A stretch of 51,210 nt of DNA from the NCBI GenBank assembly GCA_947086895.1, contig CAMUAR010000023.1, positions 1 through 51,210 on the forward strand, read 5' to 3'. The number at the start of each line of letters is the position of its first letter. The first letter of the stretch is position 1. Positions 1-7,580 of this stretch are shown here, in pieces. Below the pieces are notes generated by a model, which made no database searches, was not told the origin of the DNA, and worked only from the letters and a program-made list of their open reading frames with translations. Source of the stretch: an uncultured Lachnospiraceae bacterium (GTDB lineage: Bacteria; Bacillota; Clostridia; Lachnospirales; Lachnospiraceae). A program made the position numbers and the translations under genes.

Positions 1-32
1 CATGCCCCGCAGGGAACCATATCAGAATGATA

Positions 33-57
33 TGGTATAATATCAACAGATATTACA
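33..57 (+). promoter_or_regulatory. Extended -10 promoter of pulA inside a dyad
   Basis: An extended -10 of the form TGGTATAAT sits at 33-41, and no good -35 is visible. The -10 is part of an imperfect dyad (TAATATC, loop AACA, GATATTA). The 23 nt at 33-55 recur exactly at 42689-42711, in the metallophosphoesterase promoter. Transcription would start near 48, giving a leader of about 60 nt before the pulA start at 108. Confidence 0.55.
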
Positions 58-78
58 AACCATTATTCCTTTCACATG

Positions 79-110
79 GCCGCTTACACGGCAGAATGAG
101 AGTATTTATG
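79..110 (+). promoter_or_regulatory. Hairpin + GAATG-GAG leader before pulA
   Basis: A GCCG/CGGC stem (79-82 with 89-92) is followed by AGAATG (93-98) and a weak GAG Shine-Dalgarno, then ATG at 108. The leader ATG at 96 is in frame, four codons ahead of the chosen start. This is one copy of the recurrent leader described in the findings. Confidence 0.6.
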
Positions 111-2117
111 AAAACAAAATCCTTCTCAAAAGCCCTATCTAAAAAAAATATCCTTGCAAAAACTGCGCTGTATGATTCCCCTGAATTTTGTGAGCAGTTC
201 AACTATTCTGGAAGTGATCTCGGCGTAAACTGCTCCGCGTCCGGCACCGAATTCCGGGTTTGGGCGCCAACTGCAGACGCGCTTACGCTGCGGCTTTTTT
301 CCTCCTTTTTTGCTGCAGACACAATAAAGGAAGTCCCAATGCAAAAATTGGACAAAGGAGTTTGGTACTATTCGGAACCCCGCAGTCTGCACGGCGTATA
401 CTATACCTATTATATTACTATCGATGGAAAAACATCAGAGACCACAGACCCTTATGCCCGCGCCTGCTGCGCAAATGGCGCGCGCTCCATGGTGATTGAC
501 CTGAAACAGACAAATCCTCCGGATTGGGAAAATGACTGTGGTCCTAAACTTTCACATCCAACGGACGCTATTTTATATGAACTTCACATCCGTGATATTT
601 CTTGTGATATATCTTCCGGTATTGTGGCAAAGGGCAAATTTTCTGGACTTGCAGAGACAAAAACAACAAACAAAGCTGGACTTTCCACAGGTCTTGACCA
701 TATAAAAGAGCTGGGTGTAACCCATGTTCATTTGCTTCCTAGTTTTGATTATAACTCTGTGGATGAAACTTCGGAAATTGCCGGTTTTAACTGGGGATAT
801 GACCCTGCAAACTACAATATCCCAGAAGGTTCTTACAGCAGCAATGCCAATGACGGCACTGTGCGCGTCCGCGAATTTAAAGAGCTGATACATGCACTTC
901 ACTCACATCAGATCGGTGTAATTATGGATGTTGTATACAATCACACAGCAGTCGGAACAGATTCTCATTTCAATTGTCTTGTCCCATATTACTATTACCG
1001 GATGTGTTCGGACGGAAGCTTTTCCAACGGCTCAGGCTGCGGAAATGAAACTGCTTCCGAGCGTTTTATGATGCGGAATTTTATTGCGGATTCTGTTGCT
1101 TACTGGGCAGAAGAATACCATATTGACGGCTTTCGTTTTGATCTGATGGGACTTCACGATATCGAAACCATGCGGGCAATCCGCAAGCGGTTAGATAAAA
1201 TCAACCCGGAACTTTTAATCTATGGCGAAGGCTGGACCGCCGGCGATTCCTTGCTTTTAGAAAAAGCGCGCTCCACAAAACAAAATATCAGCAGCCTTCC
1301 AGGTGTTGCGGTCTTTAACGACAACCTGCGCGACGCACTAAAAGGAAATGTATTTTTTGAGCATGACCGCGGCTTTGTATCCAACAAAAAAAATCTCTGT
1401 GAGGATGTGCGTTTTGGAATTTGCGGCTGTACAGCACACCCGCAGCTTGACTTTGAAAAAATTCAATCCGCCGATCAAGCGTGGGCTTTTTCACCTGCAC
1501 AATGCATTAATTATGTATCCGCGCATGATAATTTAACGCTCTGGGATAAACTTTTTGTCTCCTGCCGCTCTGCCTCCCGCAAGCTGCGCGTCCGCATGAA
1601 CCTTCTTGCCGCCGCTGTTTATCTGACCTCGCAGGGCATTCCATTCTTTCAGGCAGGAGAGGAATTTCTGCGCAGCAAGCCGAACCCTTGCGGTGAAGGA
1701 TTTGTCGAGAACAGCTACAATTCCCCGGATTCTGTAAACTCATTAAAATGGAACGAACTCACAAAAAACAAAGCGGTCTGCGAATATTACTGCGGTCTGA
1801 TCGCATTCCGAAAAGCGCATCCGGCTCTTCGGCTAAGCTCTGCGGAACAGATTGCAAAGCACCTTCTCTTTTTGCAGAATGTTCCAGAAAATACCGTTGG
1901 ATATCTGCTTACGGATCACGCAGGTCAGGATAATTTAAAAGAAATCTGCATTTTGTTTAATCCAAACCGCAGTGCTGTTTCTTTTTCAATCCCTGATGGT
2001 CCTTGGGATATTTATGCTCAGGAAGATAAAATTATTGGTACTGTTCCGCTTGGCAGACATACAAAAGAAACAATAGAAGTAGCTGCTGTTTCATGTACGA
2101 TTCTTGGACGTGCATAG
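108..2117 (+). CDS. pulA: Type I pullulanase, intracellular (GH13)
   Basis: This debranching enzyme hydrolyses alpha-1,6 links in pullulan, limit dextrins or glycogen. Numbered from an ATG at 27, a CBM48-like N-terminal domain covers about residues 60-140. The pullulanase marker FNWGYDP is at 254-260. The four GH13 regions follow: DVVYNHT (301-307), DGFRFD with nucleophile Asp372, YGEGW with acid/base Glu401, and SAHDN with Asp501. There is no signal peptide, so the enzyme should be cytoplasmic and act on glycogen or imported dextrins. Frame remains open back to 27, but that stretch covers the extended -10 promoter at 33-41, so it cannot be translated from it. ATG 108 gives 669 residues; ATG 96 is the leader ATG. 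The gene stands alone on the plus strand and ends at a bidirectional terminator shared with asnB. Confidence 0.93.
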   Translation: MKTKSFSKALSKKNILAKTALYDSPEFCEQFNYSGSDLGVNCSASGTEFRVWAPTADALTLRLFSSFFAADTIKEVPMQKLDKGVWYYSEPRSLHGVYYTYYITIDGKTSETTDPYARACCANGARSMVIDLKQTNPPDWENDCGPKLSHPTDAILYELHIRDISCDISSGIVAKGKFSGLAETKTTNKAGLSTGLDHIKELGVTHVHLLPSFDYNSVDETSEIAGFNWGYDPANYNIPEGSYSSNANDGTVRVREFKELIHALHSHQIGVIMDVVYNHTAVGTDSHFNCLVPYYYYRMCSDGSFSNGSGCGNETASERFMMRNFIADSVAYWAEEYHIDGFRFDLMGLHDIETMRAIRKRLDKINPELLIYGEGWTAGDSLLLEKARSTKQNISSLPGVAVFNDNLRDALKGNVFFEHDRGFVSNKKNLCEDVRFGICGCTAHPQLDFEKIQSADQAWAFSPAQCINYVSAHDNLTLWDKLFVSCRSASRKLRVRMNLLAAAVYLTSQGIPFFQAGEEFLRSKPNPCGEGFVENSYNSPDSVNSLKWNELTKNKAVCEYYCGLIAFRKAHPALRLSSAEQIAKHLLFLQNVPENTVGYLLTDHAGQDNLKEICILFNPNRSAVSFSIPDGPWDIYAQEDKIIGTVPLGRHTKETIEVAAVSCTILGRA

Positions 2118-2204
2118 AACTTTTTTCCATTTTGCAAAAATATAGCAAAACTATTATTGATGTATAAAAATAATCCGACAGATAAACTTGCACTGTGAAA
2201 AATA

Positions 2205-2268
2205 AGACAACAAACGACGCTGTACTTGCCAAAAACAACGTTGTTTGTTGTCTGAAACTTTTTTTTTA
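2205..2268. terminator. Bidirectional intrinsic terminator pulA/asnB
   Basis: A 15-bp stem (2205-2219 with 2239-2253, one G-U pair) encloses a loop of about 19 nt. On the plus strand it is followed by GAAAC and a run of nine or more T. On the minus strand it is followed by TATTTTT. It lies between the convergent pulA and asnB genes and can serve both. Confidence 0.8.
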
Positions 2269-2338
2269 AACGGTATACTGTTTTCAAACCTTACCGGGGA
2301 ATCTTTCTGATTTAATATTATTTTGTTTCATTTCATGT

Positions 2339-4201
2339 CTAAATTGACAATGTAATATTATAATGGAAAAGCCAGTAATTCACCTGCAGCAAGTATGCAT
2401 ACAGCTGCGGTCCTGCCATTAATTGCCCATACCATGGTTTTGCATAATCTGACGGCATCGACATAAAATGTTTTGCTTTTTCTATATCCAAAAGCTCATG
2501 AATCGGCTGATTTTTGTCCGCAAGCATCGCTGCAAACCGCTCTTTTAAAATCCGTTCATATCCTGGATGATATGTTTTTGGATAAGGACTTTTTTTTCGG
2601 TAGAGTACTTCGTGCGGCAAATACTTTTCGCCCGCTCTGCGCAAAAGTCCTTTTACCATACCGTCCGGGCATTTCATATTCCAAGGCACATTGTAGACAT
2701 ACTCCACAATCCGGTGATCTGCGAACGGAACACGCGCCTCCAAACCTCCTGCCATGCTTGTGCGGTCCATACGGTCAAGCAGCGTCACCATAAACCAGTT
2801 TAAATTCAGCCAGCCAATGCGCTGTCTGCGCTGCTCAAATTCTGAGAGATTGGTATTCACTGGCGCCGCCTGCATGGTCTCCTCATAAGCCGCCTGTTCA
2901 TATTCTTTTAAATGAAGCTTTTTGATCACTTCGTCTTTCAGCATCGCTGTGCGCATCCCAAATTCATTTGACCACGGAAAACCATTTTTATTGATAAGCT
3001 CCTCCCGATGAAACCATGGATAACCTCCAAATATTTCATCGGCGCATTCCCCAGTCAATGTAACTTTATCATACTTTACAACCTGGCTGCAGAAATAGAG
3101 CATGGAAGCTTCTACATCCGCCATCCCCGGCAAATCCCTCGCCTGTACTGCCGGATACAGATAATCTGCCAAAAGCTCGTTGTCGCACTCCAAAAAACGA
3201 TGATTTGTTCCGCAAGTTTTTACCATAAGTTCCGCGAATGGGCGATCCTGCGACGGCTGATAGCTGCTCGCCTGAAAATACTTATTGTTATCTGTAAAAT
3301 CAAAAGAAAATGTGTCCAGCATCTTTCCTTGCTTTTTTAATTCTGCAGCGCAGATTGCTGTGACAAGACTTGAATCCACTCCACCAGAAAGAAAAGTACT
3401 AATCGGAATATCCGAAAGGGTTTGCATTTTTATGGCATCTTCCAAAAGCCATCCTGTATGCTCTACGGTCTGCTCAAAATTTTCTGTATGATCCTGCGCT
3501 TTTAGCCGCCAATAATAGGATTCATAAATTTTTGGCGTGTCAAACTCTCCTGGCACAATCTCCAAAAAACTGCCCCCGCGAACTTCCTTTATCCCCGCAA
3601 ACACCCCTTTGCCTGGCGTTTTTGCAGGTCCTAATGCAAATACTTCACAGAGTCCTTCATGATCCAGCCGCGCCTCAAACCCTGGCACTGCCAAAATCCC
3701 TTTCAGCTCTGATGCAAAATAGAAAGCCCCGCCAAAAATTGTGTAAAACAATGGTTTTACTCCAAGGCGGTCTCGGCAGAGCACAAGTTTTTTCTCTGTT
3801 TCCTCCCAGATTGCAAATGCAAAAATACCGTTCAGCTGCTTAAAAAAATCACTTCCATGCAGCCAATAACCATTTAAAATCACCTCGGTATCACATGTTG
3901 TTAAAAATACTGCTCCTTCCGCTATAAGTTCATTTTTCAACTGATTCATATTGTAAATTTCACCATTATAAACAATACTTGCTTTTCTTCCTTCCCCTTC
4001 TTTGGTAAGCGGCTGATGCCCGCGTTCAAGATCCAGAATCGAGAGGCGGACATGCGCGAGTCCACATTCTTCTGAAAGGTATATCCCCTCGTCATCTGGA
4101 CCACGGTGCTTTAACACCTGATTCATTTTATATAACAATTCCCTACAGCTTTCTTCTTTTTGCCGCAGATTTGGTGCAAAAAAGCCCGAAATACCGCACA
4201 T
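2339..4201 (-). CDS. asnB: Asparagine synthase, glutamine-hydrolysing
   Basis: This enzyme makes asparagine from aspartate, glutamine and ATP. The start is fixed by the class II glutamine amidotransferase N-terminus MCGISG, where Cys2 becomes the catalytic nucleophile after Met removal. An upstream in-frame ATG at 4231 would bury that cysteine. A GGAGG ribosome site lies 7-8 nt before ATG 4201. The glutaminase domain covers about residues 1-220, with RHRGPDDEG-type (32-39) and NGEIYN (79-84) motifs. The synthetase PP-loop SGGVDSS is at 272-278, and a CADEIFGGY motif follows. Length is 620 residues, normal for the family. It lies downstream of spoVFB on the same strand, separated by about 120 nt that contain an inverted repeat, so it is probably its own unit. 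Confidence 0.93.
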   Translation of the reverse strand: MCGISGFFAPNLRQKEESCRELLYKMNQVLKHRGPDDEGIYLSEECGLAHVRLSILDLERGHQPLTKEGEGRKASIVYNGEIYNMNQLKNELIAEGAVFLTTCDTEVILNGYWLHGSDFFKQLNGIFAFAIWEETEKKLVLCRDRLGVKPLFYTIFGGAFYFASELKGILAVPGFEARLDHEGLCEVFALGPAKTPGKGVFAGIKEVRGGSFLEIVPGEFDTPKIYESYYWRLKAQDHTENFEQTVEHTGWLLEDAIKMQTLSDIPISTFLSGGVDSSLVTAICAAELKKQGKMLDTFSFDFTDNNKYFQASSYQPSQDRPFAELMVKTCGTNHRFLECDNELLADYLYPAVQARDLPGMADVEASMLYFCSQVVKYDKVTLTGECADEIFGGYPWFHREELINKNGFPWSNEFGMRTAMLKDEVIKKLHLKEYEQAAYEETMQAAPVNTNLSEFEQRRQRIGWLNLNWFMVTLLDRMDRTSMAGGLEARVPFADHRIVEYVYNVPWNMKCPDGMVKGLLRRAGEKYLPHEVLYRKKSPYPKTYHPGYERILKERFAAMLADKNQPIHELLDIEKAKHFMSMPSDYAKPWYGQLMAGPQLYAYLLQVNYWLFHYNITLSI

Positions 4202-4259
4202 GTAAATCCTCCCGTCCGCACTATTGTGCAAATCAACAACCTATTTTTTTTAATTATTT

Positions 4260-4300
4260 TGTGGCGGATGATTTTTACAATCTCTATAGATTCCGCCACA
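4260..4300. repeat. Inverted repeat between spoVFB and asnB
   Basis: TGTGGCGGA (4260-4268) pairs perfectly with TCCGCCACA (4292-4300) around a 23-nt loop that has its own AATC/GATT pairing. There is no T-run after it on the minus strand, so it is either a U-less terminator of spoVFB or a control element of asnB. Confidence 0.5.
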
Positions 4301-4322
4301 GTATCAACTCCTGAAAAATACT

Positions 4323-4901
4323 TTATCTCAACACTGGCTGAAGCTGTTTTCCTGCCAGCGCCTTTTCCAGCGTATCTTTCAGCAAATCAAAATGCGCCAC
4401 AAGCGAATTTGGTTTTTTCGCTGGGTCATCTTGCGAAAATGGAACAAAATAAATATTTTTTGAATTCATCAAAAGCCCGATATTTTTCATATTCATCCCA
4501 AGCGCATCATTGCTTGCAATACAAAGCACAAGCGGAAGTTCATTGCGCAAATGTGCTTTTGCCGCCATTAAAACCGGACTATCTGTAATACCGTTTGCAA
4601 GTTTGGCAAGTGTATTTCCAGTACATGGCATAATAACCATAATATCGAACATTGCCGCAGGTCCGATATGTTCCGCCTCGGCAATTGTCAAGAAGGGCGG
4701 GTTTCCTGTGATTTCTTCCGCCTGTGCCAAAAATTCTCCTGGACATCCAAAACGGCTGTCAATCTCCTGTGCCGCATCTGAAAAAATTGTCTGTACTTCG
4801 CCGCCCTCATCTTTCAAACCTGCCAGCTGAGGGAAACATTTTTTATAAGTGCAAAAAGAGCCTGTTAAGGCCACTCCAATTCTTTTCCCGTTAAACCTCA
4901 T
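4323..4901 (-). CDS. spoVFB: Dipicolinate synthase subunit B
   Basis: This flavoprotein-like partner of SpoVFA helps make dipicolinic acid in the mother cell during sporulation. The 192-residue protein starts with the Rossmann-like strand KRIGVALTGSFCTYKK, which is typical of this HFCD-type family. It has the conserved MPCTGNTLAKLANGITDSPVLMAAKAHLR region (about 105-135) and SNDALGMN near residue 155. An AGGAGG site precedes ATG 4901. It follows spoVFA by 15 nt, the usual operon order. No lysine-pathway gene is attached, unlike the B. subtilis arrangement. Confidence 0.93.
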   Translation of the reverse strand: MRFNGKRIGVALTGSFCTYKKCFPQLAGLKDEGGEVQTIFSDAAQEIDSRFGCPGEFLAQAEEITGNPPFLTIAEAEHIGPAAMFDIMVIMPCTGNTLAKLANGITDSPVLMAAKAHLRNELPLVLCIASNDALGMNMKNIGLLMNSKNIYFVPFSQDDPAKKPNSLVAHFDLLKDTLEKALAGKQLQPVLR

Positions 4902-4916
4902 CTTTTCAACCTCCTG

Positions 4917-5834
4917 TTACAAGGCCGCAGCTGAACCTCCTGCTGTAAACCTCTCCAGACAGTCCGCCATCGCATCCGCCGCACCGCGCGGGCAGTACTT
5001 GCCGGGCAGCCCTGGAAGGTGCAGGACATTCACTCCGCACTCTTCTGCCTCACAATCGAAAAAACCGCCTGGCGGCGAGGCAATCTCCACTAGAATAGCC
5101 TGGCGGCTGATCTGTTCTAACAACTCTTTTCCCAGCACTTTGCTGGGAACAGTATTTATAATAATGTCCTGCCCGGATAGTTTTCCTGACAGTCCTTCCA
5201 TATAGCATACGGAAAATCCGTGCTCTGCCGCCTGCCACGCGCTTACTACTCTTCGAACACACACGGTCACATGCGCAGAAAGTCCGGCAAACACCTTTGC
5301 AATCTCGCTTCCGCAGCAGCCATATCCAAGAACAAGCACATTGGAATTTCGAATTTTTCCCGGCCATGTTGTAATCACTTCCGCAAGGCATCCTTCCGCC
5401 GTCAAGACAGCATTCTCCCGCAAAAGTAAATCGTCCTCCAAAAAGTCAAAAAGACAAACTCCAGCCTGTTTTGCATTTTTTGCAAATTCATTTGGAACCT
5501 GCCCGGCAAACATAGTCTGCCCGCCCTTTAGACAACAAAGCACATTTTCCTGTGTCAGTTCGTCCGACATCGCAGAAAGCCGTTTTCCTTCATTTACAGT
5601 TTCTAAACTTTTATTTTTTATATATCTTGAAAACGGCACTGGTCCTACAACCACCTTTGCACCATCTGCAAGTTCAGCCAGCGACTCTGCCGCAGTTATT
5701 TTACACTGTTGCGCCGATGTTTTGTCTTCTCCTTTCAGCGCATAGGTAATAACACGATGACCCCGGCGCGCCAGCTCTGCTGCCAGATAACAGCTTCTCT
5801 CATCTCCTCCAAATACACCAAAATCTGCAAGCAT
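4917..5834 (-). CDS. spoVFA: Dipicolinate synthase subunit A
   Basis: This NAD(P)-dependent subunit makes dipicolinate from the dihydrodipicolinate pathway intermediate in the sporulating mother cell. The N-terminus MLADFGVFGGDERSCYLA matches the family's dinucleotide-like start, and a second Rossmann fold, NVLVLGYGCCGSEIAKVF, lies near the middle. The reading frame extends to 5966, but ATG 5834 gives 305 residues, close to the usual 300. It also lies just downstream of AGGAGG and of a SigK-type promoter at 5866-5891 that sits inside the longer version. The spacing from AGGAGG to ATG is long, about 12 nt. It forms an operon with spoVFB. Confidence 0.9.
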   Translation of the reverse strand: MLADFGVFGGDERSCYLAAELARRGHRVITYALKGEDKTSAQQCKITAAESLAELADGAKVVVGPVPFSRYIKNKSLETVNEGKRLSAMSDELTQENVLCCLKGGQTMFAGQVPNEFAKNAKQAGVCLFDFLEDDLLLRENAVLTAEGCLAEVITTWPGKIRNSNVLVLGYGCCGSEIAKVFAGLSAHVTVCVRRVVSAWQAAEHGFSVCYMEGLSGKLSGQDIIINTVPSKVLGKELLEQISRQAILVEIASPPGGFFDCEAEECGVNVLHLPGLPGKYCPRGAADAMADCLERFTAGGSAAAL

Positions 5835-5865
5835 CCGTTCTAGCTTCCTCCTGTTGTTATAGTTC

Positions 5866-5891
5866 AATATATGATATCTTAACGCAAACGT
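5866..5891 (-). promoter_or_regulatory. Sigma-K type promoter of spoVFAB
   Basis: On the minus strand, AC (5891-5890), a 16-nt spacer and CATATATT (5873-5866) match the SigK pattern AC-N16/17-CATANNNT. The spoVF genes belong to the SigK mother-cell regulon in Bacillus. The predicted 5' end lies just upstream of the AGGAGG and ATG 5834. Confidence 0.6.
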
Positions 5892-5966
5892 TCCTTTGTC
5901 TTTGGCTATTAAAAAATTGCCCAAAAGAACGTCCATCGATTTTTCAGGGGAGCTTACTGCATCCAA

Positions 5967-6240
5967 AAACTAATTTTTGTTCTTTTTATCGACCCTAAAC
6001 ATCAAATATACAGATAAACTTTATATGGATTTGATTGATTTTAGAAACTCTTTATTTCCCATTCACAACTTGCTCACATTTCCCCTGTATAATAAAGCCA
6101 TACCATTAAGGAGCGGGCAAAAAAAATAAACAAGATCCTTTTTGGTTCTGAATGAAATTAGCGCGCATGGTTGTCCGCTCCGCCTAGCTTATTATCTTAT
6201 TTTCGATAGATACTTTTTCCCACTACAACCCTTCTAAGGG
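5967..6240. other. Gene-free region with a structured segment
   Basis: I see no convincing protein gene between spoVFA and scrK. On the plus strand a TATAAT (6088-6093) with no good -35 is followed by an 11-nt inverted repeat (GGAGCGGGCAA, 6110-6120, with TTGTCCGCTCC, 6171-6181, one G-U pair). The terminator at 6241-6271 follows. A short structured transcript of about 170 nt is possible. The repeat spacing resembles a tRNA acceptor stem, but there is no T-arm or anticodon arm. Confidence 0.3.
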
Positions 6241-6271
6241 AAAAGGGGACTGTTTAAAACAGTCCCCTTTT
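6241..6271. terminator. Bidirectional terminator
   Basis: A nearly perfect hairpin (AAAAGGGGACTGTT with AACAGTCCCCTTTT, loop TTAA) has T-rich flanks on both sides. It lies 175 nt after the scrK stop on the minus strand and could also end a plus-strand transcript from the 6088 region. Confidence 0.7.
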
Positions 6272-6445
6272 CTCTTAAAAGAGCGTGTTCGAAAATTCCA
6301 ATTGATTTGTCAACTTGCCAAAACAGGAGAAAAAATAAAGAAAGATTGGGAATATTTTTTCCTTTGATTTTGTGCAATTTTTAATTTTCAAATACGCTCC
6401 AGCCCTCACAGAAAATTTCTGCAAAAATCACTTTTTATCATATAG

Positions 6446-7408
6446 TCAGAACTTTCCGATAAGTGTTTCTACTTCCTCTTTTGTCGGCATCACCCTAAGC
6501 GCACCTTTTCTTGTTGTAATAATAGAAGCAGCAGCATTTCCAAATCTCAGCATTTCTTTCAGCTTTTCCTGATCCAGTCCATCTATGCCATACTGTAAAA
6601 CATAAGAAAGACAGCAGGCACAAAACGTATCTCCCGCGCCGGTTGTATCGGTGGTATTTTCTCTTAAAAACGGCGTGGCTGTAACACATAAGTCCTTGTA
6701 ATACGCGCGGCTTCCATCTCGCCCCATCGATAAAAGAACCAATGGAATACAATATTGTTCTCTCAGCTTTTTTATTCCGGCATCCAAACTTTTTTCACCA
6801 GTGAACCACAAAAGTTCATTATCAGCAATCTTTAGAATATCACAATGTTCAAAACCATAGGCGGCGCACTGTTTTGCTTTTTCTTCGCTCTCCCAGAGAG
6901 GAAGTCTGATGTTCGGGTCAAACGAGCAAACCGCACCGCTTTCTTTTGCGGCGGCAACCGCTTTTTTTGTAGCTGTATACACTTTTTCATGAGTCATAGA
7001 AAGCGTCCCAAAATGAAAAAGTTTTGCATTTCGAATTAGTTCTTCCTTGACCTCTTCCTTATCAAGCATCATATCTGCACCAGGATTCCGATAAAATGAA
7101 AAATCTCTGTCCCCATCCGGCAGCGTTTCTACAAATGCAAGTGTTGTTCTGACATCGTAATCCATAACAAGTCCCGAAGTATCTATTCCAACTTCCTCCA
7201 GCACTGTTTTTAAATGTTTTCCAAACATATCGCACCCAACTTTGCCGATAAAGGCAGTTTTTCTGCCGAGATTATTTAACATTGAAAGTACATTGCAGGG
7301 CGCTCCGCCGGGATTTGCCTCATAGACCGCATTTCCCTGAGTACTTATTCCATACTGGGTAAAATCAATCAGCAGCTCTCCCAGCGCGACAACATCAAAT
7401 TTTTTCAT
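6446..7408 (-). CDS. scrK: PfkB-family fructokinase
   Basis: This kinase likely phosphorylates fructose to fructose-6-phosphate in the cytoplasm. Numbered from the upstream ATG at 7420, the ribokinase-family signature GGAPCN is at 38-43. The second signature DTTGAGDTF carries the anion-hole GAGD and the catalytic base Asp264. Its position next to sacA, whose product releases fructose, favours fructokinase over other PfkB sugar kinases. Two in-frame ATGs exist, 7420 and 7408. The 12-nt offset and the AGAAATGGAA sequence resemble the recurrent leader, so 7408 (MKKFDVVALGE) is preferred; it gives 320 residues. About 170 nt separate it from sacA, and the two may be co-transcribed. Confidence 0.85.
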   Translation of the reverse strand: MKKFDVVALGELLIDFTQYGISTQGNAVYEANPGGAPCNVLSMLNNLGRKTAFIGKVGCDMFGKHLKTVLEEVGIDTSGLVMDYDVRTTLAFVETLPDGDRDFSFYRNPGADMMLDKEEVKEELIRNAKLFHFGTLSMTHEKVYTATKKAVAAAKESGAVCSFDPNIRLPLWESEEKAKQCAAYGFEHCDILKIADNELLWFTGEKSLDAGIKKLREQYCIPLVLLSMGRDGSRAYYKDLCVTATPFLRENTTDTTGAGDTFCACCLSYVLQYGIDGLDQEKLKEMLRFGNAAASIITTRKGALRVMPTKEEVETLIGKF

Positions 7409-7580
7409 AAAATTTTCCATTTCTGTGCTACTTTTCTCGTATAAGCATTTCTATTAAGCGATATACCCTGTAACACGTAAATATAATAATACAAAAATAA
7501 ATTTTTCACACAAATCAATATTTTTATATTTAAAACAATAATGTAAAACCAAAAATAAAACTTCTATTTTTCTTTCTTGA

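Noticed and set aside
27..107. N-terminal extension of pulA from ATG 27
   Set aside because: It would require translation through the extended -10 promoter at 33-41 and through the leader hairpin, and it has no ribosome site.
6110..6181. tRNA-like acceptor pairing GGAGCGG/CCGCTCC about 72 nt apart
   Set aside because: There is no T-arm (no GGTTC-like loop at the right distance), no anticodon arm and no D-arm, so it is not a tRNA. It is kept only as a possible structured segment.
5967..6445. Short open frame near the scrK end (plus strand, around 6372-6572)
   Set aside because: It overlaps scrK in antisense and has a hydrophobic low-complexity translation with no ribosome site.
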